Positions 7,953 to 16,273 of a stretch of 64,000 bases of DNA are shown piece after piece. The DNA comes from Betaproteobacteria bacterium (lineage in GTDB: Bacteria > Pseudomonadota > Gammaproteobacteria > Burkholderiales > Casimicrobiaceae), in the NCBI GenBank assembly GCA_029884335.1, contig JAOUIA010000003.1:35233-99232 (forward strand). Reading direction: 5' to 3'. The notes below the pieces were generated by a model, which did no database searches, was not told the DNA's origin, and saw only the letters and a list, made by a program, of their open reading frames with translations. A program made the translations under genes and the position numbers. The first letter of the stretch is position 1. Every line of letters begins with the position of its first letter.

Positions 7953-9473
7953 TCACTTGCCGGCGCCGGCACCCTGCTGCAGGCGCTGCATCACCTGGTC
8001 GATGTTGAAGCTGGCCGACTTCTGCCGCTGCGGAAACTCCGCGAAAGACTGCAGGAACAGGCCGACGACTGCCTGCATCGGCACGAATGCCCAGAACTTG
8101 TCGCCCATCCAGCGCATGGCCATCGGCGAGGCGGCGAAGTCCACGTGGTTCTCCAGCGGGTCCATGCGCAGGTTGACGATCCGCGGGAAGGTGAGCGGCA
8201 GCGGCGGCCCGCCGTAGAGCCAATCGCCCGGCTGCGCGAAGTGCGCCTTCCAGTCGCGCACGCGCACCGCGTTCAGGTTGCCGTTGTCGTCGAAGTAGAA
8301 AATCTCGTTGCGCTGGCCCACTTCCTTTCCGGCGAGGAGCTCGCGCTGGTCGTAGCCGTCCAGGTGCACCTTGAAGTTCTTGCCGTTGGCGACATGGCCC
8401 TTCTTGAGCTTCTCCTTGACGTCGGGCTCACCGGCGGCGGCGAGCAGCGTCACCGCCCAGTCCTCGTGCGAGAAGATGCCGTTGATCACCGTTCCGGGCT
8501 TGACCACGCCCGGCCAGCGCACGACGCAGGGCACGCGGAAGCCGCCTTCCCAGGTGCTTCCCTTCTCGCCGTGGAACGGCGTCTCGCCGCCGTCCGGCCA
8601 CGTGAACTTCTCGGCGCCGTTGTCGGTGGAGAAGACGACGATCGTGTTGTCGGCGACGCCGAGCTGGTCGAGCTTCCCGAGCAGGGCGCCGACGTTGTCG
8701 TCGAGCTGCTTCATGCCGTCGGCGTACATGCCGTAGCCCGTGCTGTTCTCGTACTTCGGGCCGAGGCGCGTCCAGACGTGCATGCGGGTCGTGTTGTGCC
8801 AGACGAAGAACGGCTTGCCGGCCTTGGCCGCGCGCTCCATGAAGTCGAGCGAGGCTTCGAGGAACTCGTCGTCCACGGTCTCCATGCGCTTGCGCGTGAT
8901 CGGGCCGGTGTCCTCGATCACCTGCCTGCCGACCTTGCCGAAGCGCGGGTCGACGGTCGGATCGTCACGGTCGGTCGCCTTGCAGCGCAAGGCCCCGCGC
9001 GGGCCGAAGCGCTGGATGAACCGCGGGTCCTTCGGGTACTGCGGATCCTCGGGCTCCTCCTCGGCGTTCAGGTGATACAGGTTGCCGAAGAACTCGTCGA
9101 AGCCGTGAACGGTCGGCAGGAACTCGTTGCGGTCACCGAGGTGGTTCTTGCCGAACTGGCCGGTCGTGTAGCCGTGGTTCTTGAGGAGATCGGCGATCGT
9201 CGGGTCCTCCGGCCGCAGGCCGAGCTCGGCGCCCGGCAGGCCGACCTTCAGGAGGCCGGTGCGAAATGGGTGCTGCCCGGTGATGAACGCGGCGCGGCCG
9301 GCGGTGCAGCTCTGCTGACCGTAGCAGTCGGTGAACAGTGCGCCTTCGGTGGCGATGCGGTCGATGTTGGGCGTGCGGCCCCCCATCGTGCCGCGGTGGT
9401 AGCAGGAGAGGTTCCAGACGCCGATGTCGTCGCCCCAGATGACTAGGATGTTGGGCTTGCCGGTCTGTGCCAT
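7953..9473 (-). CDS. arylsulfatase (type I, Cys-type)
   Basis: A 506-residue sulfatase that should hydrolyse a sulfate ester. It has the metal-binding WGDD at residues 13-16 and the formylglycine motif SCTAGRAAF with the modified Cys at 56. QFGKNHLGD and STDNGAEKFTWPDGG follow, with the Asp-Asn metal ligands. An AAAGGA ribosome binding site lies 9 bases before the ATG. No signal peptide is present (MAQTGKPNILVIWGDD), so the enzyme is predicted to stay in the cytoplasm, unlike many arylsulfatases. The maturase at 5227-6588 can provide the essential modification. The natural substrate is not evident. Confidence 0.93.
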   Translation of the reverse strand: MAQTGKPNILVIWGDDIGVWNLSCYHRGTMGGRTPNIDRIATEGALFTDCYGQQSCTAGRAAFITGQHPFRTGLLKVGLPGAELGLRPEDPTIADLLKNHGYTTGQFGKNHLGDRNEFLPTVHGFDEFFGNLYHLNAEEEPEDPQYPKDPRFIQRFGPRGALRCKATDRDDPTVDPRFGKVGRQVIEDTGPITRKRMETVDDEFLEASLDFMERAAKAGKPFFVWHNTTRMHVWTRLGPKYENSTGYGMYADGMKQLDDNVGALLGKLDQLGVADNTIVVFSTDNGAEKFTWPDGGETPFHGEKGSTWEGGFRVPCVVRWPGVVKPGTVINGIFSHEDWAVTLLAAAGEPDVKEKLKKGHVANGKNFKVHLDGYDQRELLAGKEVGQRNEIFYFDDNGNLNAVRVRDWKAHFAQPGDWLYGGPPLPLTFPRIVNLRMDPLENHVDFAASPMAMRWMGDKFWAFVPMQAVVGLFLQSFAEFPQRQKSASFNIDQVMQRLQQGAGAGK

Positions 9474-9541
9474 CGCGTGTCCTTTCGAGGCCGTGTTCAG
9501 TCAGGGTGCGCTCGACCGTCGGATGCGGAGCATCCGGTTCG

Positions 9542-10543
9542 CTATTCGAACGCGTACACCTTCTTCCAGTCGCGCTTCATGTCGACGACGATCCAGCCTC
9601 TCGTTCTCGCTTCCCGAAGCGCCTTGTCGAGTTCGCCGAAGCCGGGCGTGCGCTCGTAGGCCCACTCGCGTTCCCCGTCGGTGTGATGGACGATCAGGGC
9701 GAAGCGGTGGCCGGGTCCGGCGGCCGTCCACTGCAGCATCTCCAGGTCGCCGTCGGAGTTGCCGAACGCGGCGATCGGGCGACGGCCGATGTGCTTGTGT
9801 ATGGCGACCGGCTTGCCGGCCTTGTCATCGATCAGGTCGACCTGCGGCAGCTTGACCAGCACCGGCCTGCCTTCGCGAGTCTCGAAGGCGACCTTGCCCT
9901 GGCTTCCGATCACTTGTTCCGGCGGGATGCCGTAGGCCCTCTGTGCCCAGACGCGCATGAACTCGATGCCGCCGCCCGACACGATGTAGGTCTTGAAGCC
10001 GTTGTCGCGCAGGTAGTCAAGCAGTTCGACCATCGGCCGGTAGACGAGCCCGGTGTAGGGTCGACCGAAGCGCGGATGGCGCGCGGTGGCGACCCACCCC
10101 GCGACCTGGGCTTCAAACTCATCCGTCGTCATGCCGGAATGGGTCGCGGCGAGGAGCGCGACGGCCGCCTTTTCCCCGCCTGCGAGCGCCGTCGCGAGAT
10201 TGCCGGCAAGGATCGACTTGAACGGCTCCTGGTCCTTCCACTCGGGGTGCTGAGCTGCCAGTGCCTTGATGCGGTCGACGACGAACGCGAGTTGGAAGGG
10301 GATGGGCTGCTCGGGCCACAGCGTGCCGTCATTGTCGAATACGGCAATGCGCTCGTCGGGCGGGACGCACGACGGCGTTCCTCGCGCGTCGACGTTCGTC
10401 ACGAACTGGACGATCGCTGCCTTCGCCGGCGAGTCGTTCCAGGATGCCAGCGGCTGCGCGATCGAAGGCTGCGCGAGCGCCAGCATTGCCGCGGCGGCAA
10501 CGGGCGCGACGCCCGGCCGGGCGAGCTTCGAGTCGATGGCCAT
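9542..10543 (-). CDS. exported HAD-superfamily phosphatase
   Basis: A 333-residue protein with the HAD motifs in order: AVFDNDGTLW (nucleophile Asp70, second Asp72), TYIVSGGG (motif II Ser), a Lys in the GKPVAIHKHIG region and AFGNSDGDLEML (motif IV acidic residues). This order matches phosphoserine-phosphatase-like HAD hydrolases. Starting from the ATG at 10543, the first 30 residues form a signal peptide (hydrophobic stretch GVAPVAAAAMLALAQPSIA, likely cut after AQ), so it should act in the periplasm. It lies 68 bases upstream of the sulfatase gene on the same strand; such phosphatases often accompany sulfatases, but the substrate is unknown. Confidence 0.82.
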   Translation of the reverse strand: MAIDSKLARPGVAPVAAAAMLALAQPSIAQPLASWNDSPAKAAIVQFVTNVDARGTPSCVPPDERIAVFDNDGTLWPEQPIPFQLAFVVDRIKALAAQHPEWKDQEPFKSILAGNLATALAGGEKAAVALLAATHSGMTTDEFEAQVAGWVATARHPRFGRPYTGLVYRPMVELLDYLRDNGFKTYIVSGGGIEFMRVWAQRAYGIPPEQVIGSQGKVAFETREGRPVLVKLPQVDLIDDKAGKPVAIHKHIGRRPIAAFGNSDGDLEMLQWTAAGPGHRFALIVHHTDGEREWAYERTPGFGELDKALREARTRGWIVVDMKRDWKKVYAFE

Positions 10544-11397
10544 TGCACCGTTCCCCGCTGCGGGACCGATCGGCACCGGGCAACGACGCCGCCGAGAGAT
10601 TTCGACGGACACCTTGCCGGAGAACGAACCGATTCGCGCGATGCGCCTGACCGACTCCGTTCCGTGCGGTCGGAATCGTCCGCCACGGGTGTGGGGATGG
10701 GGCGGAAGCGGATCCGCCTCAGGCGCGCCCGGAGGTCTGCTGCACGGAACAAGCCGGCGAAACCGCTTCGCCCTTGCAGCGTCAAGGAAAAGCTACATCC
10801 GCGTTCCGCCCCGCGGGTTGACTGCGATCAAGGGACGTCGACCGATGACGCGCCCCATCAGGGACGCGCGGCGTCGCGCGGGCGGTTTCCTTGCCGTCGC
10901 CTCTGCAGCAGGAGAAAGATGGGCGGCACATTGCTCGATACGGCAGCAAAGGCAATCGACCCGGGCGATGGATGGCGGCCGTACAGAGCGAGCGGAGGAC
11001 GCGTCGACCGGCGTCCAGAACCCTGCGGCCATGACGCGCCTCGATGCCGCGCAGCCATCGCTCGGCGGGCATCTGCTCCATGCCGATCCGGGCTTCTCGA
11101 TCGGCCAAGGAACCGCCCCCGCGTTCGGCGACCGCAGCGGGGGCAATCCGGTCGGTGCATTCCCCTGGGGCGGGCTGTTCCTGGGCTCGGAAGCCCTAAT
11201 GTCCCGTACCGGAAGTCCCTTGCGCGAGCGTAGGCGGTTGCCGCGCTGCGATGTGGCAAGGAACTCCCGGTACGGGACAGCAGCAGGCTGTCGAACAGCT
11301 GCTGCGGGGTGGTCCACGCGCAACGCCGCGACGCGGGCACCGACTCGATCCACGCGGTGCGCGACCGACCCCGCAAGATCATGGACGCGCTGCGACG
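10544..11397. other. 854-bp gene-poor region between the sulfatase locus and the pot operon
   Basis: I find no convincing gene here. The open frames on both strands are Arg/Pro/Gly-rich and lack domain features or ribosome binding sites. The clearest structure is the inverted repeat at 11200-11279. On the plus strand the last 40 codons before a TAG at 11399 read rather protein-like (TDSIHAVRDRPRKIMDALRR), which could be the tail of a lost gene, but I cannot identify it. The left part should contain the promoter for the phosphatase and sulfatase genes; no clear promoter hexamers stand out. Confidence 0.6.
11200..11279. repeat. 80-bp palindromic element with 24-bp inverted repeats
   Basis: The left arm starts TGTCCCGTACCGGAAGTCCC (11200-11223) and its inverted partner ends at 11279 (11256-11279), with two mismatches over 24 bases and a 32-base centre. 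It can form a strong hairpin. It lies about 120 bases past the stop codon of potD. It could be the remains of a small transposable element or a transcription-end structure, but it has no T-run. I saw no second copy in the window. Confidence 0.6.
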
Positions 11398-12462
11398 CTA
11401 GCGAACCTTGATCTCGGTCCAGAGCCGACTGCGGTAGCGGCGGTCCTTCGCGCCGAAGTCCTTCTGTTGCTCGAGCTTGGCGAGCACGGCCTGGTCGGGG
11501 AACACGGCCTTGTTGCTCTTCACGTCGGCCTTGATGTGCTGCAGGGCGTCGTTGTTCGGATTGCCCGACCCGATCAGGTTGGAGAGCTCCGCCGAGTTCT
11601 TGCCGTCGAGCATGAAGTCGATGAACTTGTAGGCGAGGTCCGGGCGCGGGGCGTTGGCGAGGATGGCCATGCTGTCGACGGCCAGCACCGCGCCTTCCTT
11701 CGGCAGCGCGTGTACGATGCGGAACTTGCGGCCGGCCGCCTGGGCGTCGAGGTTCGCCTGGAAGATGTCGTTCGAGTAGCCGTGCGCGACCCAGATGTTG
11801 CCGACGGTCAGCTCCTTGATGTACGAGGACGCGTTGAACGCCGCCCAGTACGGCTTCGCCTTCTTGATGAGGTCGGCGGCCTCCTTGAGCTTCTTCTCGT
11901 CGGTCTCGTTGATCGAGTGGCCGAGGTACTTGAGCGCCGCGGCCATCAGCTCGCTCGAGCTGTCCAGCACGGTCACCCGCCCCTTGATCTTCTCCAGGAT
12001 CTTCGGGTCGAAGATCACCGCCCACGTGTCCATCGGGATGCCGAGCTCGCGGATCTTCTCGTCGTTGTACCCCAGCATCGTGATCGTGTACGCGTAGGGC
12101 ACGGAGTACTGGTTCTTCGGGTCGAACGCGGTGTCGAGGTAGGCGGCATTGATGTTCTTGAGGTTCGGCAGCTTGGCCTTGTCGATGGGCCGCAACTTCT
12201 TCTGCTTGATCAGCGACTCGAGCGCATTGCCCGTCGGCACGACGATGTCGTAGCCCTTGGCGCCGGCCGCGAGCTTGGCGAGCATCTCCTCGTTGTCCGA
12301 GTAGTAGGTCTGCTTGAGCTCGCAGTTGCACGAAGCCTCGAAGCGCTTGACCGTCTCCGGCGCGATGTAGTTGTTCCAGTTGTACAGGTGGAGAACGTCC
12401 TTGGCATGGGCTGCGGGCGCGGCCAGCGCAGCGGCGAGGACGAGCGGGAGAAGGCGTCGCAT
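11398..12462 (-). CDS. potD: polyamine ABC transporter substrate-binding protein (PotD/PotF)
   Basis: A 354-residue periplasmic protein with a signal peptide (MRRLLPLVLAAALAAPAAHA, likely cleaved after AHA). It then has the family opening LHLYNWNNYIAPETVKRFE, which begins the mature spermidine/putrescine binding proteins. YDIVVPTGNALESLIKQKKL and the Trp and Asp residues of the binding cleft (VAHGYSND) also fit. It captures polyamines and delivers them to the PotB-PotC channel. It is the last gene of the operon, 31 bases after potC. Putrescine and spermidine forms cannot be separated by eye. Confidence 0.93.
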   Translation of the reverse strand: MRRLLPLVLAAALAAPAAHAKDVLHLYNWNNYIAPETVKRFEASCNCELKQTYYSDNEEMLAKLAAGAKGYDIVVPTGNALESLIKQKKLRPIDKAKLPNLKNINAAYLDTAFDPKNQYSVPYAYTITMLGYNDEKIRELGIPMDTWAVIFDPKILEKIKGRVTVLDSSSELMAAALKYLGHSINETDEKKLKEAADLIKKAKPYWAAFNASSYIKELTVGNIWVAHGYSNDIFQANLDAQAAGRKFRIVHALPKEGAVLAVDSMAILANAPRPDLAYKFIDFMLDGKNSAELSNLIGSGNPNNDALQHIKADVKSNKAVFPDQAVLAKLEQQKDFGAKDRRYRSRLWTEIKVR

Positions 12463-12493
12463 GATGGAGGCTCCTCGGGGGGTGGGACGGCGG

Positions 12494-13264
12494 TCAGGAC
12501 GTGCGCAGCGCGCCGGGGGCGAGCTTGCTCGCCAGCACGATGAGCACCAACGTGAGCAGCATGAGAAGGGTTGACACGGCGTTGACCTCCGGAGTGACGG
12601 AGATCTTGATCATCGAGTAGATCTGCAGGGGCAGCGTCTGCGTCCCGGCGCCGGCGGTGAAAAACGTTATCACGAAGTCGTCGATCGACAGCGTGAAGGC
12701 CATCAGCGCGCCGGCGATCACCGCGGGCATGATGAGCGGCAGCGTGACCAGCCGGAATGCCTGGGCCGGGGTGGCGCCGCAGTCGCGGGCCGCCTCGGTC
12801 AGGCTCTCGTCCATCCCGGCCAGCCGCGAGCGGACGACGATCGCGACGAAGCCAATGCAGAAGGCGATGTGCGCCAGCGTCACCGAGACGATCCCCAGCG
12901 TGAAGTTGAGGAGGACGAAGAAGAGCAGCAGCGAGACGCCCATCAGGATCTCGGGAATGGCGATGGGCGTCAGCACCAGGACCGGCAGCAGGCGGCTGCG
13001 GTAGCGGTGCATGGCGAAGCCGGCCATCGTCCCCAGGACCGTCGACACGAGGCTCGCGACGGCGGCGATGGCCAGCGAATTGACCGCCGCCTGGATCATC
13101 TCGTCGTTGGCGAAGAGCCTGCGGTACCAGTCGAACGTGAAGCCGACCCACTCGGCGTTGAGGCGCGAGTCGTTGAACGAGTAGACGACGACGATGACGA
13201 GCGGGACGTAGAGGAACAGGTAGCCCGCCACCGCCGCGGCGTAGAGGGCCCAGGAGCGCTTCAC
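12494..13264 (-). CDS. potC: polyamine ABC transporter permease (PotC/PotI)
   Basis: A 256-residue inner-membrane permease with about six membrane segments. The EAA loop reads EAARDCGATPAQAFRLVTLP, the contact point for the ATPase PotA. The sequence YSFNDSRLNAEWVGFTFDWY near the N terminus is characteristic of PotC/PotI. It pairs with PotB to form the channel. The gene starts 10 bases after the potB stop and precedes potD, so it is the third gene of a four-gene operon transcribed leftwards. Confidence 0.93.
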   Translation of the reverse strand: MKRSWALYAAAVAGYLFLYVPLVIVVVYSFNDSRLNAEWVGFTFDWYRRLFANDEMIQAAVNSLAIAAVASLVSTVLGTMAGFAMHRYRSRLLPVLVLTPIAIPEILMGVSLLLFFVLLNFTLGIVSVTLAHIAFCIGFVAIVVRSRLAGMDESLTEAARDCGATPAQAFRLVTLPLIMPAVIAGALMAFTLSIDDFVITFFTAGAGTQTLPLQIYSMIKISVTPEVNAVSTLLMLLTLVLIVLASKLAPGALRTS

Positions 13265-13274
13265 GGCACGTCCC

Positions 13275-14222
13275 TCACGCGGTGCGGCGCGGGCGCGACA
13301 CCCACGCGGCGAGCCCGGCCAGCGCCAGCGCGATGGCGGTGAGCACGATGGACAGCACGCTGCCGAACGGCCAGTCGCGGGTCTCGAGGAACTGCTGCTT
13401 GATCAGGTTGCCGATCAGCGTGTCCTCGGTGCCGCCGAGGATGTCGGGGATCGCGAAGATGCCGAGCGCCGGGATGAAGACGAGCGCGGCGCCGGCCCAG
13501 ACGCCGGGCAGCGAGAGCGGAAACGTCACGCGCCAGAACCGCTGCCAGGCGTTCGCGCCGAGGTCCTGCGCGGCGTCGAGCAGCGCCGGGTCGTGCTTCT
13601 CGAGGTTCGCGTAGAGCGGCAGCACCATGAAGGGCAGGTGCACGTACACGAGGCCCACCAGGACTGCGAACGAGCTGAACAGCAGCGAGACCGGTTCGAA
13701 ACCGAGGGGCTCGACGACCGCGTTGACGGCGCGGCTCAGCGCGGACTGCGGCCCGAGGATGATCATCCACGCGTAGACGCGGATCAGGAAGTTGCTCCAG
13801 AACGGCAGGATGACCAGCAGCATGAGGAGGTCGCGGTACTTCCTGGGGCTGCGGGCGACCAGCATCGCCAGCGGGTAGGCGAGCACCAGGCAGCACAGCG
13901 TGGTGATGCCTGCATAGACGACCGACTTGGCGAACACCTCCCAGTAGATCGGGTCGCCGGCGAGGCGCTCGTAGGCCTCCAGCGTCAGGTTCGCCTTGCC
14001 GTCCTCGAACAGCGGCGCGAGTCCGCCGTACTCGCCCGGCGGCGTGAACGACGCGACCACCATGATCAGCGCCGGGATCGCGAAGAACACCAGCAGGTAG
14101 GCGAGCGGCGGGCCGCTCACGAGCCACCGGCCCGTGCCGCGGTCGCGCGCCTGCCAGGAGGGGTGGCGTGCCCCGGACGCGCTCACGCCGGCGCCCTCAG
14201 CCGGGGATGAAGTGCCCGGCAT
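13275..14222 (-). CDS. potB: polyamine ABC transporter permease (PotB/PotH)
   Basis: A permease of about 315 residues with six membrane segments. It has the EAA-type loop DAAQDLGANAWQRFWRVTFP and the family stretch LLMLLVILPFWSNFLIRVYAW typical of PotB/PotH. It is the partner of PotC in the polyamine channel. The N terminus is a variable hydrophilic tail. The ATG at 14222 overlaps the end of potA by 26 bases; a GTG near 14186 is an alternative start that would remove the overlap. The first membrane segment begins at PPLAYLLVFFAIPALIMVV. Confidence 0.92.
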   Translation of the reverse strand: MPGTSSPAEGAGVSASGARHPSWQARDRGTGRWLVSGPPLAYLLVFFAIPALIMVVASFTPPGEYGGLAPLFEDGKANLTLEAYERLAGDPIYWEVFAKSVVYAGITTLCCLVLAYPLAMLVARSPRKYRDLLMLLVILPFWSNFLIRVYAWMIILGPQSALSRAVNAVVEPLGFEPVSLLFSSFAVLVGLVYVHLPFMVLPLYANLEKHDPALLDAAQDLGANAWQRFWRVTFPLSLPGVWAGAALVFIPALGIFAIPDILGGTEDTLIGNLIKQQFLETRDWPFGSVLSIVLTAIALALAGLAAWVSRPRRTA

Positions 14223-15294
14223 CGAACCGCCACGCGGCTTCCACCGCATCGCCGGCCTCGAAGAACTTCGTGCGCCCGGCCTCGGAGTTGGCGAGCAGCG
14301 CCTCGACGCGCTGGCCGCCGGTGGCCTCCACGACGTACATGGTGACGTCGCCCATGTACAGGAAGTCGCGGATGTGGCCCGCGCAGTGGTTGTCGTCCGC
14401 GCCTTGCGTCACCGAGGACGAGATGCGGACCTTCTCCGGACGCACCGCGACCGAGCCCTTGCTGCCGGCGGGCACGCTCGCCTGGGTGAGCGTGCGGATG
14501 CGCCCGAGCCCCGCGACGTCGAGATCGACGAGCGATCCGCCGCCCGAGGGCGCCGACGCGGCGACGACGCCGTCGAAGAGGTTGCAGTGCCCGATGAAGT
14601 CGGCGACGAAGCGGGTCCGGGGGAAGCCGTAGATGCGCGAGGGCTCGTCGAGCTGCTCGACGCGGCCGTGGTTCATCACGGCGATCCGGTGCGACAGGGC
14701 CAGCGCCTCGGTCTGGTCGTGCGTGACGTACACGAACGTGATGCCGACGTCCTTCTGCAGATTGATGAGCTCGAGCTGCAGCTGTTCGCGCAGCTTGGCG
14801 TCCAGCGCTGCGAGGGGCTCGTCGAGCAGCAGCACGCGCGGCTTGGTGACGAGCGCGCGTGCGATCGCCACGCGCTGCTTCTGCCCGCCGGAGAGCTCGT
14901 GCGGGTAGCGGTCCGCCTTGCCCGCGAGCTGCACGCCCTCGAGCGCGGCCCAGACCTGGCGGTCGGTCTCGGCGCCGCCGACCTTCGCCATCTTGAGCGG
15001 GAAGGCGACGTTGCCCGCCACCGTCATGTGCGGGAACAGCGCGTAGCTCTGGAACACCGTCCGCACGGGCCTGCGCTCGGGCGGGTCGCCGGCGAGGTCC
15101 TTGCCGTCGAGCACGATGGCGCCACCGTCGGGCAGGTCGAAGCCCGCGATCATCCGCAGCAGCGTCGTCTTGCCGCAGCCGGACGGCCCGAGCAGCGTGA
15201 AGAATTCGCCGGCCTCGATGGCCAGGCTCACGTCGTCGACGGCAGCGAAGTCGCCGAAGCGACGCGTGACGTTCCTGATTTCGAGCAGCGCCAT
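14197..15294 (-). CDS. potA: polyamine ABC transporter ATP-binding protein (PotA/PotG)
   Basis: A 365-residue ATPase. The Walker A loop GPSGCGKTT is near residue 37, the signature LSGGQKQR follows in the middle, and Walker B is VLLLDEPLAALD. VTHDQTEALALS holds the switch His. The C-terminal ~120 residues form the TOBE regulatory domain found in PotA and MalK relatives. It is the first gene of the potA-B-C-D operon. About 230 bases separate its start from a divergently transcribed gene, so the operon promoter must lie in 15295-15523. Confidence 0.94.
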   Translation of the reverse strand: MALLEIRNVTRRFGDFAAVDDVSLAIEAGEFFTLLGPSGCGKTTLLRMIAGFDLPDGGAIVLDGKDLAGDPPERRPVRTVFQSYALFPHMTVAGNVAFPLKMAKVGGAETDRQVWAALEGVQLAGKADRYPHELSGGQKQRVAIARALVTKPRVLLLDEPLAALDAKLREQLQLELINLQKDVGITFVYVTHDQTEALALSHRIAVMNHGRVEQLDEPSRIYGFPRTRFVADFIGHCNLFDGVVAASAPSGGGSLVDLDVAGLGRIRTLTQASVPAGSKGSVAVRPEKVRISSSVTQGADDNHCAGHIRDFLYMGDVTMYVVEATGGQRVEALLANSEAGRTKFFEAGDAVEAAWRFDAGHFIPG

Positions 15295-15523
15295 CGCCGC
15301 GGCGGGCTCCGGGGGAATTTGTGCAGCGCGATTCTAAAGCATACGCGTCTGGGCGAGGCACGGGATTTGCAGCGCTTCTTCCTCGCTCCCGCAGGATCGA
15401 GCGGCGGCCCCGTCGCGTGACGCTGTACGTCACCGGTTGTCGCATCGCGTCGAGACGCGGGCCCGTCCTCGGCCGAGCGGCCGAAATCGGCCCGCGGCGG
15501 GCGCGTGGTAACTTGGATTCCCC

Positions 15524-16270
15524 ATGGCCGACAAGCCCGCCGCCTCCTCCCTCCTCGCACGGCTGCGCCAGCAGTCCGACGCCGTGCGGGCGACCGAGTC
15601 GCCGCGCCGGTCGATGGAGGAGATCCTCCTCGACATGGACCAGCGGCTGTGGCGCGCCTACCGCTGGATCGACGAGGCGCTCGCCCACCTCGGCGTCATC
15701 AAGCCGGTCGTCGCGCACGAGTTCCGCGTCGAGTCCTACCTCACGCTCTCCGGACTGCAGTTCGAGCAGGGCTTCGTCTCGTACCGGCGCCGTCATCTTG
15801 CCGGTCAGGAGCTCCTCGACTACGTCGAACTGTTCTACCGGCTGTCGTCGACCAAGCCGGTCAGGCTGAAGGTGCAGCCGACCGCGGTCGCCGAGGTCGA
15901 CGGACGCCTGCGCACCGCCGGCATGCAGTTCCGCTACGAGGCCGAGGTCGACGAGCGCAAGGTGATCAAGTCGGGCATCTTCACCGTGACGCCGGCGGTG
16001 ACCGGCTCGGTGCGCTTCAATCCCGACTACAGGCTGCACGGCATCAACGTGCGGCTGACCAACGTCGATCGCCTCGAGACGGTCGACCTCGAGTTCAAGC
16101 CGGAGCAGGTCGACGAGGGCGCGCTCGAGGATCTCGTGCGCCTGGTGCTCGGCGAGTCGAACGCGTTCCTGCACCGCGCTCCGCTTGCCGGCGTGGGCGC
16201 GGGGAAGAAGCCCGCCGCGATCGAGGAGCCGGTCGTCTACCGCATCGAGAAGACGATCCGCAGCCGCTGA
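15524..16270 (+). CDS. conserved hypothetical protein, 248 residues
   Basis: A hydrophilic cytoplasmic protein without signal peptide or membrane segment. The N-terminal third (SMEEILLDMDQRLWRAYRWI) is probably helical. The remainder alternates charged and hydrophobic residues and may be a beta-rich fold (VEVDGRLRTAGMQFRYEAEV region). I do not recognise a named domain; the family seems to be a betaproteobacterial conserved protein. It is transcribed away from the pot operon and converges on ubiB, with only 3 bases between their stop codons. The ATG at 15524 follows a TAACTTGGATTCCCC leader without a strong ribosome binding site. Confidence 0.7.
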   Translation: MADKPAASSLLARLRQQSDAVRATESPRRSMEEILLDMDQRLWRAYRWIDEALAHLGVIKPVVAHEFRVESYLTLSGLQFEQGFVSYRRRHLAGQELLDYVELFYRLSSTKPVRLKVQPTAVAEVDGRLRTAGMQFRYEAEVDERKVIKSGIFTVTPAVTGSVRFNPDYRLHGINVRLTNVDRLETVDLEFKPEQVDEGALEDLVRLVLGESNAFLHRAPLAGVGAGKKPAAIEEPVVYRIEKTIRSR

Positions 16271-16273
16271 CCT

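Noticed and set aside
10782..11108. A 108-codon minus-strand frame in the gap before potD
   Set aside because: No ribosome binding site, no hydrophobic core pattern and a biased composition; treated as chance.
11282..11401. Possible C-terminal gene remnant ending DRPRKIMDALRR
   Set aside because: It looks protein-like over about 25 residues, but there is no start, no family match and it overlaps the end of potD on the other strand.
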